Source: Oscillospiraceae bacterium (lineage in GTDB: Bacteria; Bacillota; Clostridia; Oscillospirales; Ruminococcaceae). Taken from it: 58,527 nucleotides of DNA. The stretch's first letter is position 1, and the number at the start of each line of letters is the position of its first letter. Location: NCBI GenBank assembly GCA_020024475.1, contig JAHHTS010000004.1:1-58527 (forward strand), written 5' to 3'. Positions 44,520-52,894 of this stretch are shown here, piece after piece. Below the pieces are notes generated by a model. That model worked only from the letters and a program-made list of their open reading frames with translations, did no database searches and was not told the origin of the DNA. The translations under genes and the position numbers were made by a program.

Positions 44520-45788
44520 TTATATCAATTTATTATATACAATCTCGCCGTCACAAACGGTAAAGAGTACATCACCGTAAAGTTTCAAACCTTCAAAAGG
44601 TGTGAATTTACCCTGAGAAACAAATTCTTCAGGATTTACTATCCATTCTTTTTCTCTATCCACAACTATAAAATCTGCTCTATCTCCAATTTTTATACCT
44701 GCTTCAATTCCAAATATTTTTCTTGGGTTTATAGACATTATTTCCACCAGTTTCTCAAAACTAATGTGCCCTGGTTTTACCATATATGTGTTAACTGCTG
44801 CAAAACTTGTTTCAAGCCCTACAACACCCATATTGCTCTTTTCAAGCCCCTTTGATTTTTCCTCATCTGAGTGAGGTGCATGGTCGGTAGCTATCACTTC
44901 AATAGTACCGTCCTTTATGCCTTCAATCAGTGCATCTCTATCGCTGGCACTCCTAATTGGTGGATTCATTTTAAACCTACCGTGCTCATGCAAATCCATA
45001 TCACAAAAAGCAAGATAATGCGGCCCTGTTTCACAGCTTACTTTCAGCCCTTTAGCCTTTGCCTTTCTCACAATTTCAGCCGTTTCTTTTGTGGAAATAT
45101 GGCACACATGATATTGCACACCTGTTCTTTCTGCTAACGCCACATCTCTTTCAACCTGCTTGTACTCGCTGGCAGAGCTTATTCCTTTGTGACCATGAAT
45201 CCTTGCATACTCCCCGTCATGAATATATCCACCGTTTAAAAGACTTTCATCTTCACAATGTGCTACAATAGCTTTTCCCTTTTCCTTAGCTTTTTTCATC
45301 GCTAATAACATCATCTCTTCGCTTTGCACACCTTTTCCATCATCAGAAAACGCAAAACATTTATCAGCCATTGCTTCAATATCTACAAGTTCTTTCCCTT
45401 TTTCTCCCTTTGTAATTGCAGCGTAAGGCATTACCTTTATAACTGCATCTGTATCAATTATATCTTGTTCAATTTTAAGATTTTGAACTGTGTCAGGAAC
45501 CGGGTTTAAATTTGGCATACTACACACAAGTGTGAAACCGCCTTTTGCCGCTGATTTCGTTCCGCTGTGAATTGTCTCTTTATAAGAAAAACCCGGCTCT
45601 CGCAGGTGCACATGTACATCTGCGAGTCCCGGGATTATATGCAATTTATCAACGTCAACTGAAGGAGCATTGTTTTCACAAATCTCCTGTTTTATATCAG
45701 CAACTATACCGTCTTTTATGAGAACATCTGCCTTAATAAGCTTTCCGTCCACATAAACTGTACCGTTTTTTAATAAAAGATTAAGCAT
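44520..45788 (-). CDS. pyrC: Dihydroorotase
   Basis: Cyclises carbamoyl-aspartate to dihydroorotate. 422 residues, class I form: metal site DVHVHLREPGF, the later ligands HVCHISTKET and the Asp in IATDHAPHS. ATG 45788 follows AAAGGA. First gene of the pyrC-carB-pyrK-pyrD-pyrF-pyrE operon; the 266-bp gap to pyrB contains the pyrB terminator. Confidence 0.95.
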   Translation of the reverse strand: MLNLLLKNGTVYVDGKLIKADVLIKDGIVADIKQEICENNAPSVDVDKLHIIPGLADVHVHLREPGFSYKETIHSGTKSAAKGGFTLVCSMPNLNPVPDTVQNLKIEQDIIDTDAVIKVMPYAAITKGEKGKELVDIEAMADKCFAFSDDGKGVQSEEMMLLAMKKAKEKGKAIVAHCEDESLLNGGYIHDGEYARIHGHKGISSASEYKQVERDVALAERTGVQYHVCHISTKETAEIVRKAKAKGLKVSCETGPHYLAFCDMDLHEHGRFKMNPPIRSASDRDALIEGIKDGTIEVIATDHAPHSDEEKSKGLEKSNMGVVGLETSFAAVNTYMVKPGHISFEKLVEIMSINPRKIFGIEAGIKIGDRADFIVVDREKEWIVNPEEFVSQGKFTPFEGLKLYGDVLFTVCDGEIVYNKLI

Positions 45789-46010
45789 AGTTTTTCCTTT
45801 CCGGTGCTGTGAACCTATATAATAAATTCACCTGCCACCTTTACACACACGTAAATAAATACCAGTTAAGAAATAAATTATAAATATGTGCCAAAGTGCT
45901 ACAAACTATTTATATTTTATATATTATCACACTTTAGCTTTGTTGACCATTGTTTTATATCAAAATTTCACAAGTGATTTTTAATAGCTATACCTATTTT
46001 TTGACATAGG

Positions 46011-46037
46011 AAAGGGCAAAACACACTTTGCCCCTTT
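46011..46037 (-). terminator. Terminator after pyrB
   Basis: AAAGGGCAAA and TTTGCCCCTTT form an approximately 10-bp stem; the minus strand continues TCCTATG without a long T run. Confidence 0.65.
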
Positions 46038-46054
46038 AAATCACTGTTTTATTT

Positions 46055-46924
46055 TTAATCTAGAAGCGCTCTCTCAACAGCTGCCATTCTAACAAACACA
46101 CCGTTAGACATCTGTTTGAATATTCTGCTCTTTGAACATTCTACACATTCATCATCAATCTCAACTCCTCGGTTGAACGGTGCTGGGTGCATAATGATTG
46201 CATGGTCTTTCATCGCTGCTAATCGTTCAGCGTTAAGGCCAAATTGTTTATTGTAGTCTTCTTTACTCATTACCATTTCACTTTCAAGTCTTTCATGCTG
46301 AATTCTGAGAAGAATAAGTACATCCATTTCTTTAACAGCTGTATCAAAATCAATATAATTAAAGCCATCTTCTTTAAATTCATCTGGACCTGATGTGTAA
46401 ACTTCCATACCAAATCTTTTCATCACTTCAATATCAGTATGTGCTACTCTTGAGTGAACTATATCACCTACGATACAAACCTTTAGACCTTCAAATTTGC
46501 CAAATTCCTGTCGAATTGTAAGAAGGTCAAGAAGTGACTGCGTTGGGTGATTACCTGTACCATCACCACCTGATAATATTGGCATTTTTATATTTTTAAG
46601 CTGGTTGTAGTATTCGTTTTCACTGTGGCGTATGATTGCTGCATCGCAGCCTAAAGACTCGAAAACTTTTACTGTATCGTAAAAAGTTTCTCCCTTTGTC
46701 ATAGAGGATACTGCTGTGTTAAATGTGATTACCTGTCCACCCAATCGCATTACTGCCATTGAATAAGAGTTCTGTGTTCTTGTGCTTGGTTCAAAAAACA
46801 AGCTTGCAACCACTTTGCCCTTTGCTGCATCACTTTTTGCACCTTCACTAAACTGCTGTGCTCTATCAAGTATAGCTGTAATTTCTTCCACGGAAAGGCT
46901 GGACAAATTAAACAAGTTTTTCAT
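46055..46924 (-). CDS. pyrB: Aspartate carbamoyltransferase catalytic subunit
   Basis: Condenses carbamoyl phosphate with aspartate. 289 residues: FFEPSTRTQNSYSMAV binds carbamoyl phosphate and HPTQSLLDLLTI is the second signature; IMHPAPFNRGVEI is near the C-terminus. ATG 46924 follows GGGGGA; the frame continues upstream to 47011 through the attenuator. No pyrI regulatory subunit is nearby. Separate unit from the pyrC operon, with its own promoter and attenuator. Confidence 0.95.
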   Translation of the reverse strand: MKNLFNLSSLSVEEITAILDRAQQFSEGAKSDAAKGKVVASLFFEPSTRTQNSYSMAVMRLGGQVITFNTAVSSMTKGETFYDTVKVFESLGCDAAIIRHSENEYYNQLKNIKMPILSGGDGTGNHPTQSLLDLLTIRQEFGKFEGLKVCIVGDIVHSRVAHTDIEVMKRFGMEVYTSGPDEFKEDGFNYIDFDTAVKEMDVLILLRIQHERLESEMVMSKEDYNKQFGLNAERLAAMKDHAIIMHPAPFNRGVEIDDECVECSKSRIFKQMSNGVFVRMAAVERALLD

Positions 46925-46960
46925 TTTTAGTTCCCCCTGAATACATCTATTAAATTTTAA

Positions 46961-47011
46961 GCATAAAAATAAGCACACTGCCAAGACAGTGTGCTGGTGC
47001 CTTCTTGGCAT
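46961..47011 (-). promoter_or_regulatory. pyrB leader attenuator with two alternative hairpins
   Basis: AGCACACTG (46972-46980) and CAGTGTGCT (46987-46995) form a nine-bp terminator stem followed on the minus strand by TATTTTTATG. The loop-proximal part TCTTGGCA (46979-46986, minus) pairs perfectly with upstream TGCCAAGA (47003-47010), so the two stems exclude each other. An in-frame ATG at 47011 opens at the predicted transcript end. No PyrR-binding motif was recognised. Confidence 0.7.
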
Positions 47012-47019
47012 TTCATCTA

Positions 47020-47047
47020 ATTATACCACCACAAAATAAAATTGCAA
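47020..47047 (-). promoter_or_regulatory. Promoter of pyrB
   Basis: Minus-strand TTGCAA (47042-47047) and TATAAT (47020-47025), 16-bp spacer, giving a start near 47013. Confidence 0.75.
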
Positions 47048-47152
47048 GAAAAATTTTTAACTTTAATTTCATCATTTTTTGGATAACTTATACAAACATA
47101 GAAGTATATATAATATATATACTTTTATTTATATATTAAATATTTATATATT

Positions 47153-47191
47153 AAAAACTCGACTTCACAATTAAATGTGTGGCCGAGTTTC
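47153..47191 (-). terminator. Terminator of the MetNIQ-like operon
   Basis: AAACTCG (47184-47190, minus) pairs with CGAGTTT (47155-47161), continued by TTCACA/TGTGTG-type pairing, and is followed by a T-rich tail. Confidence 0.7.
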
Positions 47192-47261
47192 CAATAAAAT
47201 CATATGTGGATTGTAAAAAATTATGTGAATTTAAAAATTTTTTTCAATGTAAAAACATTTA

Positions 47262-48065
47262 TTAAAATACCGGAACAAAAAGATTTTCGTATTTTTCGTT
47301 TATAAAATCTCTCATTTCATCACTTGTGAGAACTGAAGCAAGTGCTTTAATTGCTTCGTTATTTTCATTGCCTGCTTTTACTGCAAGAATATTTGCATAA
47401 GTCTGTGGTACTTCTCCTTCACTGCTTTCGCTTACCAAAACTGTATCAAGAATTCCTGCGGAAACTGCATAGTTGCCATTGATTACTGCAAAATCAACAT
47501 CAGGGAGAATATTTGTTTCCTGAACTGCTTCAACTTCATAAATTTCTACATTATGTGGATTTTCAACTATATCAAGTTTTGTTGCGGAAAGACCTACACC
47601 GTCTTTAAGTTTTATAATTCCTTCCTGCTGTAAAAGAAGAAGTGCACGAGCCTCATTTGTTTCATCGTTTGGCACTGCGATAACTGCTTTGTCTTTAATT
47701 TCATCTAAAGATGCTGTTTTACCTGGATATATACCAAGTGGTTCAAAGTGAATTTTTGCCACACTTACAATATTTGTACCTCTATCAGCATTGAATGAGT
47801 CAAGATATGGTGTGTGCTGGAAAAAATTTGCATCAAGGTCACCGCTATCTACCGCAATGTTAGGTTGAACATAATCTGTAAATTCTACAATTTCAAGTTC
47901 GTAGCCTTGTTCGGAAAGCTGTGATTTTGCCTGTTCAAGAATTTCTGCGTGTGGTGATGGTGATGCCCCAATTCTAATTTTATTTGTGGTTTTTTCTTCG
48001 CCGCCACAAGCAACAAGTGATAATGTAAGTGCTAATGTAAGCACAAATGCTGTTAATTTTTTCAT
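47262..48065 (-). CDS. MetQ-like substrate-binding lipoprotein
   Basis: 267 residues. Lipoprotein signal MKKLTAFVLTLALTLSLVACGG gives a lipid-modified Cys near residue 20; the mature part is NlpA/MetQ type (RIGASPSPHAEILEQ, FFQHTPYLDSF, AVINGNYAVSAG). Homologues bind methionine or, in relatives described as HisXYZ, histidine. ATG 48065 follows GAGGT; an in-frame start at 48110 would precede the signal. Last gene of the T-box operon. Confidence 0.88.
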   Translation of the reverse strand: MKKLTAFVLTLALTLSLVACGGEEKTTNKIRIGASPSPHAEILEQAKSQLSEQGYELEIVEFTDYVQPNIAVDSGDLDANFFQHTPYLDSFNADRGTNIVSVAKIHFEPLGIYPGKTASLDEIKDKAVIAVPNDETNEARALLLLQQEGIIKLKDGVGLSATKLDIVENPHNVEIYEVEAVQETNILPDVDFAVINGNYAVSAGILDTVLVSESSEGEVPQTYANILAVKAGNENNEAIKALASVLTSDEMRDFINEKYENLFVPVF

Positions 48066-48180
48066 TTTAATTACCTCTATATAAATTCTGTTTTTATTTT
48101 TATAAATCACTCTGATTTTAGTTTATTTTATAACCTTATACCGGTTTTAAAGCTATAAAATAAAGTTCTTCAGAATTTGA

Positions 48181-48849
48181 TTACAATATATTGCGTTTGT
48201 CACTCTTAACACTGATTTTATCAAAAATAGCTTGAACTAGACAAACAATAATAACAATTAGTATAACTGAAACCCACATTACACTTTCCACCCTACGATG
48301 ATAGCCATAACGAATTGCAATATCCCCAAGTCCGCCTGCGCCAACTGTGCCTGCTATTGCGCTGTATCCTATAAGGGTGATTGCTGTTATAGAAAAGCCT
48401 CTTATAAGAGAAGGTTTGCTTTCTCCTACAAGAACTTTTATTATCGTTAACGGATTTGCGCCCATACACTGACAAGCTTCTATAACACCTTTATCGATTT
48501 CTTCAAGTGAACTTTCTACCATTCTTGCTACAAATGGAGCTGCACCAACTGTTAGCGGAAATATCGCCGCTGTTGGGCCTATTGCCTTGCCTGCAACTAT
48601 TCTGGTTATCGGCATAATCATCACAATAAGAATCATGAATGGGAATGAACGGAAAATGTTAACTATCCAACTGAATATTGAATTAAACCTTTTGTTTTCA
48701 AGGATATTGCCCTCTTTTGTTGTGTACAATAGTACTCCCATTGGAAGCCCCAACACATAGCTTAAAAGTGTTGAAAAAAGTGACATATACAATGTGTTTG
48801 CTGTTTCTTTTAATAACAACATACCGTATTGATTTATAAACTCCGTCAT
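48181..48849 (-). CDS. MetI-like ABC transporter permease
   Basis: 222 residues with five or six transmembrane helices and the permease-ATPase coupling loop (EASQCMGANPLTII-type, here EACQCMGANPLTIIKV). Typical MetI length. It starts four bases upstream of the end of the ATPase gene spacing and completes the ATPase-permease-binding protein order. Confidence 0.9.
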   Translation of the reverse strand: MTEFINQYGMLLLKETANTLYMSLFSTLLSYVLGLPMGVLLYTTKEGNILENKRFNSIFSWIVNIFRSFPFMILIVMIMPITRIVAGKAIGPTAAIFPLTVGAAPFVARMVESSLEEIDKGVIEACQCMGANPLTIIKVLVGESKPSLIRGFSITAITLIGYSAIAGTVGAGGLGDIAIRYGYHRRVESVMWVSVILIVIIVCLVQAIFDKISVKSDKRNIL

Positions 48850-48853
48850 TTTG

Positions 48854-49591
48854 TTATACCTTCCAATCTAATAATAATTTTGTTATTTCACTCTCTGGAT
48901 GTGCGAAAATTTCCTTCACTTCACCTTTTTCTACAATTTCGCCACCTGAAATAACCGCCATTCGATTGCATATTGTTTTTACAACATTTATTTCGTGTGT
49001 AATAATAACAACCGTTACTCCTAAATTTTCGCTAATCTCTTTTAATAATTTCAACACCCGTCGTGTTGTAAGTGGATCAAGTGCACTTGTAGGTTCATCA
49101 CAAAGAAGAATCTTTGGCTGTGTGGCTAGTGCTCTTGCTATTGCAACTCTCTGTTTTTGTCCACCAGAAAGCTGACTTGGATATGCATTTTTCTTTTCAG
49201 ATAACTCCACTATCTCAAGAAGTCTATCCACTTGTAAATTTATTTCGTCTTGTGATATTCCTCTTATTTTAAGCGGAAATGCTATGTTCTCTGCTACGGT
49301 TTTCTGCATCATAAGGTTATACCCTTGGAATACTACCCCCATTTCCTTGCGTAGCTTGATAAGATTTCCGTTTTTGATATTTTTAAGAGATATTCCATCA
49401 ATTTCAATATCTCCTGATGTAGGCTTTTCAAGTGCCGATAAACAACGCAAAAGTGTGCTTTTACCTGCACCAGAAATACCGATTATTCCGAATATATCGC
49501 CTTTTTGTATATGCACATTTATGTTTTTTAGAGCCTTTACTTGCTGTTTGCCCTGTGTAAATGTTTTTGATAGATTTGTTATTTTTATCAT
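48854..49591 (-). CDS. MetN-like ABC transporter ATPase lacking the NIL domain
   Basis: 245 residues. Walker A GISGAGKST, signature LSGGQKQR, Walker B ILLCDEPTSALDP and H-loop IITHE are intact. MetN proteins usually have about 340 residues with a C-terminal NIL (ferredoxin-like) domain that binds methionine and inhibits transport; this one ends right after the ATPase core. First gene behind the T-box. Confidence 0.9.
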   Translation of the reverse strand: MIKITNLSKTFTQGKQQVKALKNINVHIQKGDIFGIIGISGAGKSTLLRCLSALEKPTSGDIEIDGISLKNIKNGNLIKLRKEMGVVFQGYNLMMQKTVAENIAFPLKIRGISQDEINLQVDRLLEIVELSEKKNAYPSQLSGGQKQRVAIARALATQPKILLCDEPTSALDPLTTRRVLKLLKEISENLGVTVVIITHEINVVKTICNRMAVISGGEIVEKGEVKEIFAHPESEITKLLLDWKV

Positions 49592-49613
49592 CGTTTACCT
49601 TCCCTTGCAAATA

Positions 49614-49896
49614 AAAAACCGCCCTTGACTATAAAAGTCAAGGGCGGGAAATATCTTTCACGCGGTACCACCTTGTTTCATCTGTAAAAAACAGACCTTT
49701 CTGCCACGGGGCGATTTTACGCTCTTATGACATATTGCTATAACGGGCAAACCCGACGCAGACTACTTATCGCCTGCATGGCTCAAAGACCATGTTCAAC
49801 TGCTACTTCTTTATCCCTTTTCAGCTACCAGGACTCTCTGTAAATTCAGTATGCCGTCTACTCTTCTTTTCAACGCTTTTGTGTGATTAAGTTTAT
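49614..49896 (-). promoter_or_regulatory. T-box riboswitch
   Basis: The minus strand has the T-box core AGGTGGTACCGCG (49661-49673), the stem I AGAGAG motif (about 49829-49835) and a terminator CCGCCCTTGACT/AGTCAAGGGCGG (49619-49648) followed by TTTTTTAT. Stem I is closed by AAAGA/TCTTT and has AGUA and GAA loop E strands; the bases following GAA are CAUGG, so the specifier is CAU (His) if adjacent to GAA or AUG (Met) if shifted by one. Controls the importer operon by uncharged tRNA. Confidence 0.92.
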
Positions 49897-49902
49897 AACA
49901 TC

Positions 49903-49930
49903 ATTCTACATTTATTTTTTTATTTGTCAA
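49903..49930 (-). promoter_or_regulatory. Promoter of the T-box operon
   Basis: Minus-strand TTGACA (49925-49930) and TAGAAT (49903-49908), 16-bp spacer, start near 49896. The sequence from 49931 to 50114 holds no gene; GCTT-TGC-AAGC followed by TTTTTT at about 50082-50097 is a weak terminator for the DUF308 gene. Confidence 0.75.
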
Positions 49931-50114
49931 CAATCATTTGTGTTTTTCGTCACTTTTTATATTTTTCATTTTTTTTTGCGTCTTTTTTTATCAAACTATA
50001 CAATATTTGCTAACAGTAGATTATTTGAAAGCTATCCTTGTTTAATTTATATTTTTTGAATATTTATTAAAATAAAAAAGCTTGCAAAGCCACATCTCTT
50101 ATTTTTATTTAATA

Positions 50115-50789
50115 TTATTCCTTTTCTTCCGTTACTTCATGAACTATCTCGACAAATTCAGCTTCTACTATCGGAATATCATCATCAATGGTGTCATCTC
50201 TAGTAAGATTTAATGAACGAAGATCTTCCTGTGCTTTTTCATACTTATTTTTAGCCTTTATTGTTTCATAGAATGTGACAAGTCCTGATATTCCGTCATA
50301 CACAAGACAACCACCAATAAATCTTGTAAGTGTAAGAGCTGTGCTGAACGGATTCATCATTATGGCTAGTGCAAGCACCAGTTTGGTTGCTGTAAAAATA
50401 ATGCTAGTTTTCCATTGTGGGTAGCCCATACTTTTAAGCATTAAGCCTTTCTGCAATGAAGTTATTCCACTCATAAGTAAGAAAACACCAAACACAAACG
50501 GAATTATTGAAATCACAAATTCACTTCTGAGTGCTATGAACAAACCAAGCAAAATGGTAAGAGCATCACCAAAGATTTCAAACGGAACCGGGCTTGGCAA
50601 ACTTTTATTACGGTAACGGTTGAAAATTCCCATTCCACCCTTAATTATAAGCACTGCACTAAGCATATAACAAAGTGCTTTACCTGTAAAATCAGGATAT
50701 ATCAGCAAAAGTAAGCCGATGATAAATGTAACTACGCCAGAAATTGCAAATGTGTCTTTGAAACTTTTAATATATTTCATATCGTTCAC
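50115..50789 (-). CDS. DUF308 (HdeD-like) membrane protein
   Basis: 224 residues with about six transmembrane helices arranged in two similar halves (GVVTFIIGLLLLIYPDF and FEIFGDALTILLGLFIAL type segments), as in HdeD/DUF308 proteins, and a charged cytoplasmic tail (DDTIDDDIPIVEAEFVEIV). HdeD is linked to acid stress in enterics; no specific role is known here. ATG 50789 follows AAGGTG. It lies 80 bp downstream of the next gene on the same strand. Confidence 0.8.
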   Translation of the reverse strand: MNDMKYIKSFKDTFAISGVVTFIIGLLLLIYPDFTGKALCYMLSAVLIIKGGMGIFNRYRNKSLPSPVPFEIFGDALTILLGLFIALRSEFVISIIPFVFGVFLLMSGITSLQKGLMLKSMGYPQWKTSIIFTATKLVLALAIMMNPFSTALTLTRFIGGCLVYDGISGLVTFYETIKAKNKYEKAQEDLRSLNLTRDDTIDDDIPIVEAEFVEIVHEVTEEKE

Positions 50790-50869
50790 CTTGTTGTGTT
50801 TAAAAGTAAATGTTTGTTGTTTGACATCAAAATATCATAATTCCATTATAAAATTGTGAAAATTTTATA

Positions 50870-51478
50870 TCATTGAGCTGAAAAACTAAGAGTTAGTGCT
50901 ATCCGTATAGCGGTTTGTCTATCTACTTCGCTAGTATCAAATGCAAATGCCACATAAGATTTTAAATCCTTATTATAGCAAAGTATACCTTGAGCAGTTT
51001 TACCATTCTCAGTGATTAAACAAATTCCTGCTTCGAAAACATCTGTTGTTCGCACTACTTCATAGTTTTCCCGCAAGTTCTGACTCCATACGTATTTATG
51101 ATATTCTTCCTTCGGAACGCTTTTCTGCGGTGGTGTGAAAGTATCAAATGTAACATAACCTATCTGTTTTCCCCCACTATAAATGTAATATGGACAGTAT
51201 AGTTTTGTGTCTGGTAAATTTTCTTTAGTTCCATCTGTTTTTATCTCAAAACCTTCTGGCAACTTTATATTAACCTTGAATGGAGTTGCTTTGTTTATAT
51301 TATTTATATGTTCATCATTATGTGGGTTTTCTGTTTCATACGCCGGATAAATTATATTTATAGGTGATGGTATGTTAGGATTTCGTTTAATCATAAAATT
51401 GAAAATAAGCGAAAGCGCCACTAAGCTTATAAGTATAACTACAGATGAAGTTTGTGAAAAATTGTCATCTCTAAACAT
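50870..51478 (-). CDS. Hypothetical membrane-anchored extracytoplasmic protein
   Basis: 202 residues, not recognised. One N-terminal transmembrane helix (about 11-30) followed by a proline-rich linker and a beta-rich extracytoplasmic domain (FKVNIKLPEGFEIKTDG, YYIYSGGKQIGYVTFD, KSYVAFAFDTSEVDRQTA). ATG 51478 follows GAGGT. Possibly a cell-surface or regulatory protein; no homologue is recalled. Confidence 0.65.
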   Translation of the reverse strand: MFRDDNFSQTSSVVILISLVALSLIFNFMIKRNPNIPSPINIIYPAYETENPHNDEHINNINKATPFKVNIKLPEGFEIKTDGTKENLPDTKLYCPYYIYSGGKQIGYVTFDTFTPPQKSVPKEEYHKYVWSQNLRENYEVVRTTDVFEAGICLITENGKTAQGILCYNKDLKSYVAFAFDTSEVDRQTAIRIALTLSFSAQ

Positions 51479-51570
51479 CTTTTACCTCTTATTATTTTCT
51501 ATATTTAAGATTATATGAACACGGTAGTTTTGTCAAGAATATAAGTTCTTTTACACAAAAATTGCAAACA

Positions 51571-51598
51571 AAAAGACCGCCCGAAAGCAGTCTTTTTA
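51571..51598 (-). terminator. Terminator of the DUF4430-ECF operon
   Basis: AAAAAGAC and GTCTTTTT arms around a GC-rich centre, followed by TTTG on the minus strand. Confidence 0.75.
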
Positions 51599-51600
51599 TA

Positions 51601-52110
51601 TTAAGATTTATTTTCTAACCTTTCAAGTAAGTTTATAAGCGGTAATATAAGTATACCACAGAAAAAATTGCTTACGCCATGTATAAAGTCATAAGGCAAG
51701 CCAGCAATTATCCACGCCACCATTTTCTCGAAATTCAGTCCGAAAAGCAACGCTTGTGCTGGTGCATACAGCGTTCCAAAGGCAAAACCGTGCAACGCAC
51801 ATACAACCATATAAACTATTCCACTTATTTTTTTAGGCATATTTTTAGGAAGTAACATAACCACTGCCCACAGAACCGTCCAAATGTAAAGATATGGAAG
51901 CCACCATGTGGCAAAACCTGTCATCATTCCGTTTATAAACACATAAACATAGATAGGATACAGTGCTTTTTTTCTATAAACTACTGTGAAGGCTACTACA
52001 AATACACCTAAAAGATGTATATTTGGTAATGCCTCCATTATAATTTTTGATGAGTACATCAAAGTTCCTAAAAAAGCAAAAACTGTAAGCTCCTTAGCTG
52101 AAAGTTTCAT
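51601..52110 (-). CDS. ECF transporter S component, probably cobalamin-type
   Basis: 169 residues with about five or six transmembrane helices (LTVFAFLGTLMYSSKIIMEAL, AFTVVYRKKALYPIYVYVFI and so on), fitting substrate-specific S components that share a common energising module. The family has CbrT-like cobalamin and related cobamide importers; the cobalamin riboswitch upstream supports this. Its ATG overlaps the stop of the DUF4430 gene by one base. Confidence 0.8.
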   Translation of the reverse strand: MKLSAKELTVFAFLGTLMYSSKIIMEALPNIHLLGVFVVAFTVVYRKKALYPIYVYVFINGMMTGFATWWLPYLYIWTVLWAVVMLLPKNMPKKISGIVYMVVCALHGFAFGTLYAPAQALLFGLNFEKMVAWIIAGLPYDFIHGVSNFFCGILILPLINLLERLENKS

Positions 52111-52610
52111 TATTTTTCAATCTTGAATGTGTAAGTTACGCCTCTTTCAATTTCTGTCTGATCTACGCCTGTCTGTGCATATTCATCATCTATATAAAAT
52201 GCCCAGTATTTACCATCTTTATCGAAATCTGCTGTTACGCCATTTACTGTTTTTACATAAAGACCATATTCGCCTTCTTCACCTGCGATAAATTCACCTT
52301 TAAGAAGTGCTTCGCCAACTGTCTTCACATCTTTATCTGGGAAAACACGAATTGTTATGCTTTTTCCGTCCTCTGTGACAACGCAAACATCAAATACATC
52401 TTTGTCGTTATCTACTTCACCAATAACATCGCCATCTTTAAAAACTTTTACTTCCTGCTGCTGTTCCTGCTGCTGTTCCTGCTGTGAACCATTGTTAGCT
52501 CCAGAGTTAACATCTTTTTCACTGCATCCTGTTGTGAAAAGTGCCATAGCCACAATAAGCACTGTATAAAGGACAAGTGAAAGTTTTTCTTTAAGATTTG
52601 TTTTTTTCAT
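52110..52610 (-). CDS. DUF4430 (transcobalamin-like) lipoprotein
   Basis: 166 residues. Lipoprotein signal: basic start MKKTNLKEK, hydrophobic core, lipobox FTTGC near residue 29. A Gln/Glu linker (QQEQQQEQQQE) leads to a C-terminal beta domain with GEYGLYVKTVNGVTAD, YWAFYIDDEYAQTGVDQTEI and VTYTFKIEK, the DUF4430 pattern related to the C-terminal lobe of transcobalamin. Lipid-anchored, it may capture a corrinoid for the ECF partner. Behind the cobalamin riboswitch. Confidence 0.85.
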   Translation of the reverse strand: MKKTNLKEKLSLVLYTVLIVAMALFTTGCSEKDVNSGANNGSQQEQQQEQQQEVKVFKDGDVIGEVDNDKDVFDVCVVTEDGKSITIRVFPDKDVKTVGEALLKGEFIAGEEGEYGLYVKTVNGVTADFDKDGKYWAFYIDDEYAQTGVDQTEIERGVTYTFKIEK

Positions 52611-52674
52611 AATTTTTCTCCTTTATTTTTTTGTTGATATCCCTCAGTTGGAACTCGCAACTTTAGAGAGATTA

Positions 52675-52823
52675 GTTCGGATATTCCGGCTAGACCTTTT
52701 CACACCGCCTTCTCAAGGTTTTCCCCCAATGACTTTTCCTCTAATTGTAGCTTAAAGTAAGGTGTGACATTATTTATCTTACGGCGACGGGCTCGCATAG
52801 GATTTTCACCTATTTCCCCGAAC
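52675..52823 (-). promoter_or_regulatory. Cobalamin riboswitch
   Basis: The minus strand contains GGTGAAAATCCTATGCGA and CCCGTCGCCGTAAG (about 52771-52808), the conserved 5' core of the B12 riboswitch, and a B12-box-like AGCCGGAATATCCG near the 3' end. GUUCGG (52818-52823) and CCGAAC (52675-52680) close the P1 stem perfectly. Downstream hairpins before the RBS may form the switch; whether control is of transcription or translation is unclear. Confidence 0.88.
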
Positions 52824-52830
52824 ATACAAG

Positions 52831-52859
52831 ATTTTATCATATAATCAGATTTATGGCAA
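52831..52859 (-). promoter_or_regulatory. Promoter of the cobalamin riboswitch operon
   Basis: Minus-strand TTGCCA (52854-52859) and TAAAAT (52831-52836) with a 17-bp spacer. Confidence 0.65.
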
Positions 52860-52861
52860 AT

Positions 52862-52890
52862 AAAAAAGAGGCATTAAGCCCCTTTTTTTT
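52862..52890 (-). terminator. Terminator of the nucleoside hydrolase gene
   Basis: AAAAAGGGGC-TTAAT-GCCTCTTTTTT stem-loop with a T run on the minus strand. Confidence 0.8.
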
Positions 52891-52894
52891 ATTT

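Noticed and set aside
46925..47011. N-terminal extension of pyrB
   Set aside because: The frame is open, but the translation passes through the attenuator and the ribosome site lies before ATG 46924; kept only as a possible leader peptide.
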